Assembly: GCA_002342065.1 (NCBI GenBank)
Contig: DDPF01000004.1
Location: 248,001 to 312,000, forward strand
Reading direction: 5' to 3'
DNA from: Bacteroidetes bacterium UBA2475
GTDB lineage: Bacteria > Bacteroidota > Bacteroidia > B-17B0 > Aurantibacillaceae
Length of the DNA: 64,000 nt
Shown here: piece by piece, positions 54,498-63,612 of the stretch
Layout: the number at the start of each line of letters is the position of its first letter
Position numbering within the stretch: the first letter of the stretch is position 1
Program-made: the position numbers and the translations under genes
Notes under the pieces: model-generated
The model's database searches: none
Told to the model about the DNA's origin: nothing
What the model saw: only the letters and a program-made list of their open reading frames with translations

Positions 54498-55044
54498 TCT
54501 TTCTAGTTTTGATAATGACTGGTATAAGCCGGGAAGACCTTTAATAATAAGGGTTTTATGGTATTTTATCAATTACTGGTTCTTTAAATCACCATTTCCA
54601 TTTTATGGTCCAAAACGTGTTTTGTTACGTATGTTTGGTGCTAAAGTTGGCAAAGGCGTTATCATTAAACCTCATGTATCTATAAAATATCCATGGCATT
54701 TAGTAATTGGTAATCATGTTTGGATAGGCGAAATGGCATGGATAGATAATCTCGCTAAAGTAACACTTAAAGATCATTCATGTATTTCTCAAGGTGCTAT
54801 GTTATTATGTGGGAATCATAATTATAAAAGACCTTCCTTTGATCTACTTGTTGGTGAGATAACTCTAGAAGAAGGCGCCTGGGCGGGAGCTAAAACTGTT
54901 ATTTGCCCCGGGGTTAGGTTAGGGAGTCACAGCTTACTAACGGTTGGCAGTATTGCTACAATGTCTTTAGAAGCAAATTGGATCTACCAGGGTAATCCAG
55001 CAAAAAAACTAAAGCTACGTGAATTCAAAGCGCCTAAGCCTTAA
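54478..55044 (+). CDS. wcaF: WcaF-type hexapeptide acetyltransferase
   Basis: A 188-residue acetyltransferase started at ATG 54478 (MSSSKTDLSSFDNDWYKPGR); the frame extends upstream into the glycosyltransferase. WYKPGRPLIIRVLWYFINYW is typical of colanic-acid WcaF. The left-handed beta-helix carries hexapeptide repeats (VGKGVIIKPHVSIKYPWHLV) and the loop CGNHNYKRPSFDL with the catalytic His. It should O-acetylate a sugar of the exported glycan. Last gene of the operon; its stop overlaps the convergent rel stop. Confidence 0.88.
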   Translation: MSSSKTDLSSFDNDWYKPGRPLIIRVLWYFINYWFFKSPFPFYGPKRVLLRMFGAKVGKGVIIKPHVSIKYPWHLVIGNHVWIGEMAWIDNLAKVTLKDHSCISQGAMLLCGNHNYKRPSFDLLVGEITLEEGAWAGAKTVICPGVRLGSHSLLTVGSIATMSLEANWIYQGNPAKKLKLREFKAPKP

Positions 55045-57242
55045 TTCTTTTCGTCTATACGCTCTACTTTCGTTACGCCCTTCACTTTTTTAAGCACCTC
55101 CATTAAATGATTTAAATGTTTAGTGTCGTGAACATAGATCATAATAGTTCCTTCAAAAAGGCCATCATCAGTATCAAATTTAATTGATCGCATGTTGATG
55201 TTATTCTCGCTTGAAATTATTTTAGTGATATTGTTTACCAATCCTAATTCGTCTGTACCAATAATTTTAATACCTGCAAGAAAAGAGATCATCTGATCGT
55301 TGAGCCATTTTGCCTTTACAACACGGTAAGCATAATTAGAAAGTAATTTAATTGCATTTGGACAATTAACCCTGTGAATTTTTATTCCTTCGGCAACGGT
55401 AATAAAGCCGAAAACGTCATCACCCGGAATTGGGTTACAACAGGGCGAAAGTTTATAATCCAGCTTTTGCATGTCGTCACCAATTACAAGCATATCACTA
55501 CTGCCACGTGCGTTAGTAACCAGCTGTTCGATTTTTGGTGTAACTGTTTTTCTGCTCGGTTTTACAGGGTTGTTCTTATGACGGATGTACTCTTTAATTT
55601 CTTTTATATCAACGTTACCTAGAGCTGCGCGATAAAATAATTCCTGCGAAGAAGGTATCTTTAGGAACTGGCAAAAATCGTTTACGTTTTGCAAGGTAAA
55701 GTCTAATTTATTTTTATAGAACTTCCGCTCCATAATTTCGCGGCCTTCTTCTGCAGTCTTTTTTCGTTGTTCCTTTAAACTGCTTTTTATCTTCGATTTT
55801 GCTTTGGCGGTGATCACATACCCCAGCCAATCTTCTTTTGGTGTTTGTTTATTACTGGTAAGGATCTCTACCTGATCGCCACTTTTTAATTCGTAACTTA
55901 ATGGTACCAGTTTAAAATTTACTTTTGCGCCAATACATTGTTCTCCTACTTTGGTATGAATTTCAAAAGCAAAATCCAATGCGGTTGCTCCAACAGGTAA
56001 AGTTTTCATATCACCTTTTGGAGTAAATGCAAATAATTCATCGCTGAATAAATTCAGTTTAAAATCATCCATAAATTCCAACGCATTCGGATCAGGATTC
56101 TCCAACATCTCGCGAATACGCTGTAACCAATTTTCTAATTTACTTTCTTTATCCGCTGCGCTGTCTTTGTATTTCCAATGTGCTGCGTACCCTTTTTCGG
56201 CTAACTCATCCATCCTAACTGTGCGTATCTGCACCTCAACCCATTTACCTTCAGGTCCCATTACTGTAGTATGCAAACTTTCGTAACCATTACTTTTTGG
56301 TGTGCTGATCCAATCGCGTAAACGCTCCGGACTAGGATGATAAAAATCGGTGATAATAGAATATACTTTCCAGCAATCTGATTTCTCCTGCTCTAATGGT
56401 GTATCAATAACAATACGTATGGCGAAGAGATCGTAAATTTCTTCAAAGGCAACACCTTTAGTTTTTGTTTTATTATAAATACTAAAAATAGATTTTGGGC
56501 GTCCAAAAATTTTAAATTGAAATCCTTGTTCTCCTAAAATTTCTTTTAAAGGTTCTATAAATTTTTGTACAAAACGTTTCCGCTCTGGTTCTGTTTCCTG
56601 CAACTTTACTGCAATATCATAATAGCCTTCTGAATTTGTATATTTCAAGCCAAGATCTTCGAGTTCTGTTTTAATATTATTAAGTCCAAGTCGATGTGCA
56701 AGTGGTGCGTATAAGAATAAGGTCTCACTTGCGATCTTCATCTGCTTTTCGCGCTTCATGTGCTCAAGCGTGCGCATGTTGTGCATCCTATCGGCCAGCT
56801 TAATTAAAATAACTCGAATGTCCTCGCTCATGGTTAAGAGAACTTTTCTAAAATTCTCTGCCTGTATAGAAGAAGTATTATCAATTACTCCAGAAATTTT
56901 TGTTAACCCGTTTATGATCTGAGACACTTTTTCTCCGAATAAACCTTTTACATCTTCCAATGTAAGGTCGGTATCTTCAACGGTGTCATGCAATAAAGCA
57001 CAAACAATACCGGTAGCACCTAAACCAATTTCTTCAGCACAAATTTGGGCAACGGCAATTGGATGATAAATATAAGGTTCGCCGCTTTTACGGCGCATTT
57101 CTTTGTGGGCCTCAACAGCTACTTCAAATGCTTTACGGATAATCTCTTTATCGCCTTTTTCTAAACGACGTTTACAGGCCTTTATTAAAATTTTGTACCG
57201 GTTTAGAATCTCCTTACGCTCCGCTTCAAGATCAATTTTCAT
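55041..57242 (-). CDS. Bifunctional (p)ppGpp synthetase/hydrolase (Rel/SpoT)
   Basis: A 733-residue long RSH protein with all domains. HD hydrolase (residues about 40-190) has YIYHPIAVAQICAEE and ALLHDTVEDTDL, so hydrolase appears active. The synthetase (about 230-350) has FGRPKSIFSIYNK and KSNGYESLHTTV. The TGS domain is near 395-455 (FAFTPKGDMKTLPVGATALD) and the C-terminal ACT near 660-733 (NNITKIISSENNINMRSIKF). It sets (p)ppGpp level in the stringent response. ATG at 57242. Confidence 0.94.
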   Translation of the reverse strand: MKIDLEAERKEILNRYKILIKACKRRLEKGDKEIIRKAFEVAVEAHKEMRRKSGEPYIYHPIAVAQICAEEIGLGATGIVCALLHDTVEDTDLTLEDVKGLFGEKVSQIINGLTKISGVIDNTSSIQAENFRKVLLTMSEDIRVILIKLADRMHNMRTLEHMKREKQMKIASETLFLYAPLAHRLGLNNIKTELEDLGLKYTNSEGYYDIAVKLQETEPERKRFVQKFIEPLKEILGEQGFQFKIFGRPKSIFSIYNKTKTKGVAFEEIYDLFAIRIVIDTPLEQEKSDCWKVYSIITDFYHPSPERLRDWISTPKSNGYESLHTTVMGPEGKWVEVQIRTVRMDELAEKGYAAHWKYKDSAADKESKLENWLQRIREMLENPDPNALEFMDDFKLNLFSDELFAFTPKGDMKTLPVGATALDFAFEIHTKVGEQCIGAKVNFKLVPLSYELKSGDQVEILTSNKQTPKEDWLGYVITAKAKSKIKSSLKEQRKKTAEEGREIMERKFYKNKLDFTLQNVNDFCQFLKIPSSQELFYRAALGNVDIKEIKEYIRHKNNPVKPSRKTVTPKIEQLVTNARGSSDMLVIGDDMQKLDYKLSPCCNPIPGDDVFGFITVAEGIKIHRVNCPNAIKLLSNYAYRVVKAKWLNDQMISFLAGIKIIGTDELGLVNNITKIISSENNINMRSIKFDTDDGLFEGTIMIYVHDTKHLNHLMEVLKKVKGVTKVERIDEKN

Positions 57243-57290
57243 ATGAACTATAATTTCATAATTTGTTTAGAAATATGTCTATGAAGGTAT

Positions 57291-57298
57291 TAATTTTG
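57291..57298 (+). promoter_or_regulatory. Candidate -7 box of the methyltransferase gene
   Basis: TAATTTTG matches TAnnTTTG exactly and lies 22 nt before the TTG start at 57321, supporting that start. No TTG at ideal -33 spacing. Confidence 0.4.
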
Positions 57299-57320
57299 CG
57301 TAACATTAAAAAGCAAATCA

Positions 57321-57962
57321 TTGAAAGTTTTTTTATATATCTATTATTTTTTTCGTTCTGCTTTTTTTCGCGGATTTGCCAATACTATCAGGCTTATCAG
57401 GGCAGAGACCCTTAACGAAAAAAAGTATGGTATTACAACTTCGTCTATTAAAAAAAGCGAATCAACAGAGTTTTTTCATTACCAAGGCGCGGGTTACCTC
57501 ATATTGTTTAAGATCTTTGAGCAAATAATACCCCATACAAAAACCTTTAATTTTATGGATATTGGCTGCGGCAAAGGACGGCCCGTTTTTGTAGCAGAAT
57601 CGTTTGGTTATGAAAATTTAACAGGAATTGATATTGATGAAGAATTGATCGCAATCGCAAACTCTAATTTAAAAAACTATTTACTAAAAAGAAAAACATC
57701 AAATATTCAATTTAGTCATGTAAACGCATTAGAATATAATTATGACAACAAACCAATGGTTTATTTTTTGTTTAATCCTTTTAATGAAGAAGTATTAAAA
57801 AAAGTTTTGCAAAGAATAATTAATTCAACCACTTCTGAAACATGGTTTGTTTATATGAACCCAAAATATTCGGAAGCGTTTACTACAGATAAATTTGAAA
57901 AAATACAGGAGTTGAAAACAAAAAGATACTTAGAAGCTATTATTTACAAAATAAAACTTTAG
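57321..57962 (+). CDS. Class I SAM-dependent methyltransferase
   Basis: A 213-residue protein. Motif I FMDIGCGKGRPVFVAE (about residues 78-93), acidic loop GIDIDEELIA, and a post-motif NPFNEEVLKKVL. The N-terminal 50 residues include a hydrophobic start (FLYIYYFFRSAFF) that may be a membrane anchor or interface. Start TTG at 57321; no ATG lies before motif I. Substrate unknown. It ends 2 nt before the convergent kinase stop. Confidence 0.8.
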   Translation: MKVFLYIYYFFRSAFFRGFANTIRLIRAETLNEKKYGITTSSIKKSESTEFFHYQGAGYLILFKIFEQIIPHTKTFNFMDIGCGKGRPVFVAESFGYENLTGIDIDEELIAIANSNLKNYLLKRKTSNIQFSHVNALEYNYDNKPMVYFLFNPFNEEVLKKVLQRIINSTTSETWFVYMNPKYSEAFTTDKFEKIQELKTKRYLEAIIYKIKL

Positions 57963-57964
57963 CT

Positions 57965-59467
57965 CTACTCTCTCTTCAAAGCTATCCTAAATGTTGTGCC
58001 CTTATTGACTTCGCTTCTTAAAACAAAGATCTTTCCGTTGTGATAGATCTCAATAATTCTTTTACACAAACTTAATCCTAAACCCCAGCCTCTTTGTTTG
58101 GAAGTATAGCCGGGCTCAAAAACAGTTTTGAATTTTGATTTTGGAATTCCTTTTCCTGTATCTGAAATATCTACGAACAACCCTTCGGGCACATCAATTA
58201 AAGCTACTTCTATTTCGCCTTTTCCTTCCATTGCATCAATTGCATTTTTACAAATGTTCTCAATTACCCACTCAAAAAGCGGAACACAAAGATGTACCTG
58301 CAAATGTTCTTCTGGCAATTTTAATGTGTAGTTTGTATTCCTTGATGTACGGTTCTTTAAATATTCTATCGCATCAATTAATACCTGGTTAATGTCTGAA
58401 GGAACCAATGTAGGTTGTGACCCAATTTTACTAAAACGATCGGTAATAGTATTTAAACGTTTCACATCCTGCTGCATTTCGTTTACAATAGATTCGTCAA
58501 CACCCATTGCTCTTAAATGTTCGTTCCAGGCCATTAATGATGAAAGCGGCGTGCCCAGTTGATGCGCCGTCTCTTTGCTCATACCTACCCAAACCTGATC
58601 CTGCTCGGCCTTGCGAGCGGTGCTAAAAAGTATATAGGCAATTAATAAAAATAAACCTATTACGCCAAATTGAACGTAAGGATAATATTTAAGTTGCGTC
58701 AACAATTCTGATGGCGCATAAAAAATATAATCACTTGTTCCCTCGCCAAGATCAACTTGTATAGGTGTATTTTCTGAAGAAAGTTCTGCCAGTTTTTGCT
58801 GTAATTTTTCAGGTGTATTTACTTCTATTGTATCTATCTTTCCAAGGGCTAAAATTATATCCTTAGTATTATTAGTGTAAATAACCGGTACCGCCGCCGA
58901 ATTAACTGCTACTTCAGTAATAAAGGATTTTATTAAACTATCAAATACTAATTTAATATCACTAAAAACACGGCTGTCTTTATGATACAGTTTTTGTTTA
59001 ATGCCTTTGTAAACATTTATCTCAACGGGTTGGTACAGATCTTTCATGATCTGTAATTGTTCTTTTAAATAAACAGGATCTTTTTCTCTTGCAGAATCTA
59101 AATTTCTTGAGATCTGTATCTCATCATTCTCATTAGTTAAAATTACAGGTACCGAGGTGTTTTCCTGTAAAACTTTTAAAACGAAAGAAACATCCTGCGC
59201 GTCGGCGCTTAATTGTTTTGTTGCCTCAGCATATAACTCTGCTTTTTTTCTTTCGCCTGTCTTTATCTTCTCAAATAACTCGTTAGTGAATTTTACAAGG
59301 TTGGCCTTCTTTTGTACAGCTTTTGCCCAAAGCTCTACTTTCTCTTTTTCGTTAGTAGAAATGGTCTTAACTAAATTACGGGTGTACCATAACGACGCAA
59401 TAATTATTACCAAAGCCGATGCGGCAAGGCCTAATTTCCAACGTTGTTTTTTATTATAGATATTCAC
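57965..59467 (-). CDS. Orphan sensor histidine kinase
   Basis: A 500-residue membrane kinase. Transmembrane helices at about 13-28 and 265-283 enclose a 235-residue extracytoplasmic sensor without a family I recognise. The H-box is SKETAHQLGTPLSSL with His302. The ATPase domain has N-box ENICKNAIDAM, G1 DISDTGKGIP, and GWGLGLSLCKRIIE. No response regulator is adjacent, so the partner is elsewhere. No HAMP domain separates TM2 from the H-box. The signal sensed is unknown. Confidence 0.92.
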   Translation of the reverse strand: MNIYNKKQRWKLGLAASALVIIIASLWYTRNLVKTISTNEKEKVELWAKAVQKKANLVKFTNELFEKIKTGERKKAELYAEATKQLSADAQDVSFVLKVLQENTSVPVILTNENDEIQISRNLDSAREKDPVYLKEQLQIMKDLYQPVEINVYKGIKQKLYHKDSRVFSDIKLVFDSLIKSFITEVAVNSAAVPVIYTNNTKDIILALGKIDTIEVNTPEKLQQKLAELSSENTPIQVDLGEGTSDYIFYAPSELLTQLKYYPYVQFGVIGLFLLIAYILFSTARKAEQDQVWVGMSKETAHQLGTPLSSLMAWNEHLRAMGVDESIVNEMQQDVKRLNTITDRFSKIGSQPTLVPSDINQVLIDAIEYLKNRTSRNTNYTLKLPEEHLQVHLCVPLFEWVIENICKNAIDAMEGKGEIEVALIDVPEGLFVDISDTGKGIPKSKFKTVFEPGYTSKQRGWGLGLSLCKRIIEIYHNGKIFVLRSEVNKGTTFRIALKRE

Positions 59468-59499
59468 TCCTAAAAAATAATTAATTAAAGATACGTTTT

Positions 59500-62091
59500 T
59501 TAGAAATCATCATCGTCATCTTTCTTCTTTTTTGGTTCTAACGTTTTTTTAGGCTGATTATTGTTAGGTTTCTCCAATTCAAAGGCCTGGTCGGCTTTTT
59601 CCTTCTTTTTTGCGGAAACAGAATCCTTTTTAAACAGACCAAATTCTTCCTTTAGCAACTGTTTTAAATTTTGTTTCTCTTCTTTAAGGTCTTTTTTAAT
59701 GTTCTCTTTTAAGCCTTTTCTATCATACTTTATGATGGGCTTATCAACCGTACCTGTCATTAATATAAAAGCGCTACGTTTGTTATCAGGATCATTCTCA
59801 ATCGGGCCAAACTCTTCTTCTTTGTTTTTGCGTTTTTTAGCAAGCAACTCGCTTATCAATAATTCTATATGATAATTAATATCGTTATTAAAAGTGTGTG
59901 TTCCCCAAAAAATAATATTTAAAGCAGAATTTTTTATTGTTGTGCTTGGCAAAATAATGGTTTGATCTTTTATTTCGATAGTGCTTTGCAGATTTGAGAA
60001 TTTTATTTTTTGAAGGTCCTGTATATCTACAAATTTTGAAAGGCTCAATAAAGGCTTAAAGTCTATCAACTCTCCCCTGTCTATATTTAAATTGATATTA
60101 GATCTAACAGAATTAAGATCCGACTCAAGGGCGTTGCTCCAGCTTCCTGAAAATTCTATAGTAGCGGTTGCCAAACCTTTGATATTCTTTTCCTGTAATG
60201 TACTTTGACCAAAATTATTTAGTTGGTCAAACATGGTGTTTATATTTATGTTCTTTAATTTACTTTGCATCACCACATCCAGTTTGCTTCCGGAATTATC
60301 AGCAAAGGCATCAATCTCCGCTTCGCCTTGCATAGTATTTAATTTCATATCGCTTATAATCGCTTTTTGATCTTTGATTTCAATTTCGCCGGTTACAGAT
60401 TGCGCTTCAAATTTGGCATAACTGAATTTTAAAATTGCCGCGTTTAATTTAAATTGAATGTTTTTTGGGATCAGTGGCGCAGTTTTGTCTTCGGAAGATT
60501 TGTACTTCATCATAAAATCTTCCAGTTTAATATAATTAGAGAATAAATTCCCCGTAATAATTAATGGCGCAGTTTTATCGGATAAATAATTAAATATTCC
60601 CGGCAACTTACCATTTAAAACTATGTCCGAACTTCCGCGTTTTAATTTAAGATCCTTAACCTCCACCTCTCGGTCTTTTGCGGTTACAGAACAATTATCA
60701 ACAGCAAAAATATTTTCATCGCCTTTAAATTGTGCCTCCAGGTTTGTAACTGTTGCATCTAAATTTAATTTTACTTTGGTTGAAAATGTTTGGTCTTTAA
60801 GGTCGCTTAACAATCCTTCTATCTCAGAATTTATTTTTAGCTTTCCTTTTAATTTACTCAAAGTATCTATTGGCCAAAAATTTTGCAATGTTTCAAGATC
60901 CGAAGTTGCATCTACCAATAAATGTATAAAAGGGTTTGAAAAATCATTTATCGAAAGACTTCCTTTTAGCTCATCATTGTTTAATTTTAAATAAACATTT
61001 GTAAGGTCGAGCTTAGATGTAGAACTTGTGTACACTAACTTCCCATCCATATTAATATTTTTTGCAGTTGTAGAAGTAGGCTTGTAGGTTACTTCTGCTT
61101 TTTTTATACCAAATTCGCTTCGTAATTCAAAATTTGTTTTGCCTGCATAATTAAAACTTCCTTTAGTATAAAACCCGCCGTCACTTTTATAATCGTTAGC
61201 TTTTTGTTTCTGATCTTCGGGCAATAAAGACAGAACCGTTGCTATATAAAGATCTGAAGCCTCGTAATCGATCTTCATTTTTTGCAAACTATCGCCATAC
61301 AAAAAATTGCCATTTAAATTAAACAGCATAGAGTTTAAACTAAAACTTGTTTTTTCGAGTAGATAATTATTACCGTTTACTTTAAGGTTAATGTTTAAGT
61401 TGCAATTTTTGTTCTTTAAAAAAGTTCTTTTGCTTGCTGCAATTTGATTAATTATCAATTTACCTTTTGAGCTCATGTCGTATTCAACATCGCTAAAATT
61501 TCCTTTAAAACTTAATTCTTTAATTAAAAGATCGGTCTTAAAAATTCTGGATCTATCTCTATAAACTACATGACAATTCTCGAGCTGAATTAACTCTAGA
61601 TTAAAATTAATAGAGTCGTTTTTATTTTCACCGCTTGATTCTTCCCAAAAAATATAATTTGGTTTTCCTGCTTTTGTTAAGCCCGGTTTTGCGAGTGCAT
61701 TCTTAAGGGTGATCTTTTTAATATCATATTTTTTATTCCACAGGTCGCTGATATTAAAATGCAGGTTAAGTTGCTCGGCGAACAAAAGCGTGTCGCGTTT
61801 TTTAATTTGAAGGGCTTCCAGCATTAAAACATTTTTAAACTCCATCGAACAATCGGGAAATGTTTTTAAAATTGTAAGATCAATGTTTTTCGGATCTATG
61901 TTAACTTCCGATTTAAGATGTTTATTGATCTCTCCAAGCAAAGCTGCTTTTACTTCATCCTGGTAGATAAACAAAAGGCTGACCAACGTTACACAAATTA
62001 AAACAAAGGTAAGTGCCAGGTAAAAAATGGTTTTTACAATGCGTTTAAGTACCGACTTCTTTTTAGGAGCTATTTCAGGCGTGTTTTCCAA
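59500..62091 (-). CDS. AsmA-like membrane-anchored protein
   Basis: An 863-residue protein with a single transmembrane helix at about 18-45 (TIFYLALTFVLICVTLVSLL) and a very long beta-rich periplasmic part of the AsmA/TamB-like repeat type (FKNVLMLEALQIKKRDTLLF, LEINPKDI-like KNIDLTILKTFPDC). The AsmA C-terminal domain is near 640-760 (LKNININTMFDQLNNFGQST). Such proteins bridge the envelope and are linked to lipid transport or outer-membrane assembly. The last 90 residues are a Lys/Glu/Asp-rich coil ending DDDDDF, probably disordered. ATG at 62091. Confidence 0.8.
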   Translation of the reverse strand: MENTPEIAPKKKSVLKRIVKTIFYLALTFVLICVTLVSLLFIYQDEVKAALLGEINKHLKSEVNIDPKNIDLTILKTFPDCSMEFKNVLMLEALQIKKRDTLLFAEQLNLHFNISDLWNKKYDIKKITLKNALAKPGLTKAGKPNYIFWEESSGENKNDSINFNLELIQLENCHVVYRDRSRIFKTDLLIKELSFKGNFSDVEYDMSSKGKLIINQIAASKRTFLKNKNCNLNINLKVNGNNYLLEKTSFSLNSMLFNLNGNFLYGDSLQKMKIDYEASDLYIATVLSLLPEDQKQKANDYKSDGGFYTKGSFNYAGKTNFELRSEFGIKKAEVTYKPTSTTAKNINMDGKLVYTSSTSKLDLTNVYLKLNNDELKGSLSINDFSNPFIHLLVDATSDLETLQNFWPIDTLSKLKGKLKINSEIEGLLSDLKDQTFSTKVKLNLDATVTNLEAQFKGDENIFAVDNCSVTAKDREVEVKDLKLKRGSSDIVLNGKLPGIFNYLSDKTAPLIITGNLFSNYIKLEDFMMKYKSSEDKTAPLIPKNIQFKLNAAILKFSYAKFEAQSVTGEIEIKDQKAIISDMKLNTMQGEAEIDAFADNSGSKLDVVMQSKLKNININTMFDQLNNFGQSTLQEKNIKGLATATIEFSGSWSNALESDLNSVRSNINLNIDRGELIDFKPLLSLSKFVDIQDLQKIKFSNLQSTIEIKDQTIILPSTTIKNSALNIIFWGTHTFNNDINYHIELLISELLAKKRKNKEEEFGPIENDPDNKRSAFILMTGTVDKPIIKYDRKGLKENIKKDLKEEKQNLKQLLKEEFGLFKKDSVSAKKKEKADQAFELEKPNNNQPKKTLEPKKKKDDDDDF

Positions 62092-62212
62092 TAAGGTAAA
62101 TTTCAGTAAAACTATAACTCCTATTAAGTTTTAAGTTACTAGAAATAAACAATTGGCTTTTTATAAAATTATAGTGGGAAATGCCCAAATTCTCACAATA
62201 AATACAAAAAAT

Positions 62213-63346
62213 TTAATCAATGATGAGTTTTTGCGAAAAAGCATCTTGCGGGTCGGATCCCGAAATGAGATAAATTCCTTTTACAAATTCTGTCTTTGAA
62301 ATTTCTATCATTGCAGGAGCATCCGAATTTAGACTAGTCTCTTTCACTATCCGACCGGTGATATCATAGATCGTAACGGTTTTACTCATTGGCATTTTTT
62401 CGTAACCTATCTTAATTGCTTCCGCTGTTTGATTTACCCATATCGCAGACGCGGCTGTATTTTTGAAGTTGATAGCTATTGTTTTGTGGGTATCCGTAGA
62501 TCCATCTTTGTCAACATTTTTTAAACGGTAATAATTTATGCCTTTGGCGGGCGCATAGTCATAATTAAAGTAGGATAGATTATTCTCTCCACTTACATTT
62601 GCAAGCGAGTAAACCGTACTTAGAGGTAAGAAAACAATTCCATCTGTGCTTTTTTCCAGCAAATAATATTCAACATTCTTTTCGCTTGCAACATTCCACT
62701 TCAACAGCACTTTGTCTTCTAATGGTTCTGCATAAAAATCTTTTAAACTTATTGGCAGAACGCCATTACAACTTGGACCACAGGTACCACTAAGATTTAT
62801 AGTGTAAGTAATGATCTCATCGCTTCTATTAGATTGGCCCCAAATAAAAATTGTACCTCCTGTTTGCGTTAAAGTACAATTTACATCGGCATTTGCCGAA
62901 CCCAGGCATCCAGGTGCATTTACACCGGGCGTACTTGTTCCATTACCACAATTGCCAACATTAGTTCCAAAAACTGCTGCAGAGTTTATCCCGAGTATAT
63001 CACTTCCATCCATTCCTGAATTTGGGCATGTACCGCCTCTCTTCATAAATTCGGCAGTAACAACAGCAGTGCATCCGGCAGGTAACGAAAAGGAAGTTGA
63101 CATAGGTTGATGTCCTCCTGAACTTGAACTAAAACAATTACCATTATTTGCCGTTCCGTTACACATGGGCCCAAAACCAGTAAACGTAGCGGCCAAGTTA
63201 CAACCACCCGTACAGCCTTGTCCGTTATTGCAGGCTGTATATATGCCCATTCCTCCGCTTAAGTTACAACCAGAGGTTGAAGTCTGCGTGAAACCGTTTT
63301 GTATTAAAACAATAAAGAAAAAAAATATTTTATAAACCTTCTTCAA
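62213..63346 (-). CDS. T9SS cargo, Cys/Gly-rich N-terminal domain, unknown function
   Basis: A 377-residue secreted protein. Start TTG at 63346, no ATG available; it gives a clean signal (KKVYKIFFFFIVLIQ). Residues 25-190 are rich in Gly, Cys and Asn (about 18 cysteines, e.g. GCNLSGGMGIYTACNNGQGC), suggesting a disulfide-stapled fold. Residues 195-285 are a fibronectin-like module (VLLKWNVASEKNVEYYLLEK) that often precedes a sorting domain. The last 75 residues are type A T9SS (YDITGRIVKETSL, FVKGIYLISG, final LIID). Function unknown. Confidence 0.8.
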   Translation of the reverse strand: MKKVYKIFFFFIVLIQNGFTQTSTSGCNLSGGMGIYTACNNGQGCTGGCNLAATFTGFGPMCNGTANNGNCFSSSSGGHQPMSTSFSLPAGCTAVVTAEFMKRGGTCPNSGMDGSDILGINSAAVFGTNVGNCGNGTSTPGVNAPGCLGSANADVNCTLTQTGGTIFIWGQSNRSDEIITYTINLSGTCGPSCNGVLPISLKDFYAEPLEDKVLLKWNVASEKNVEYYLLEKSTDGIVFLPLSTVYSLANVSGENNLSYFNYDYAPAKGINYYRLKNVDKDGSTDTHKTIAINFKNTAASAIWVNQTAEAIKIGYEKMPMSKTVTIYDITGRIVKETSLNSDAPAMIEISKTEFVKGIYLISGSDPQDAFSQKLIID

Positions 63347-63494
63347 AACAAAAATAAACTGTTTGTAAAAAAGCGGTTAAGGGTTACTTTAATTTTCGAA
63401 AGAAAAGATCAAAGTCCTTTAGGGTGTTCACTTCTTGTTTAAGTGCAGATCAAATTTAGGGCTTTTAGGTAAGATATATAGTTTAGATATATTA

Positions 63495-63527
63495 AGTAAA
63501 TATTAACTTTTTTCCTTAATATTTACT
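63495..63527. repeat. Perfect 12-bp inverted repeat in the gap before the thioredoxin-like gene
   Basis: AGTAAATATTAA (63495-63506) pairs with TTAATATTTACT (63516-63527), 9-nt loop. It lies in a 266-bp gap between divergent genes; its palindromic, AT-rich form fits an operator, but no regulator is known. The rest of the gap is featureless. Confidence 0.45.
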
Positions 63528-63612
63528 AAAACATGATCTTATTTGACGCTTTTATTGTTAAAATTGGCTTTTGTAATTTTCAATCTGTTGCAAATTTTGT
63601 AAATTTAATGCT

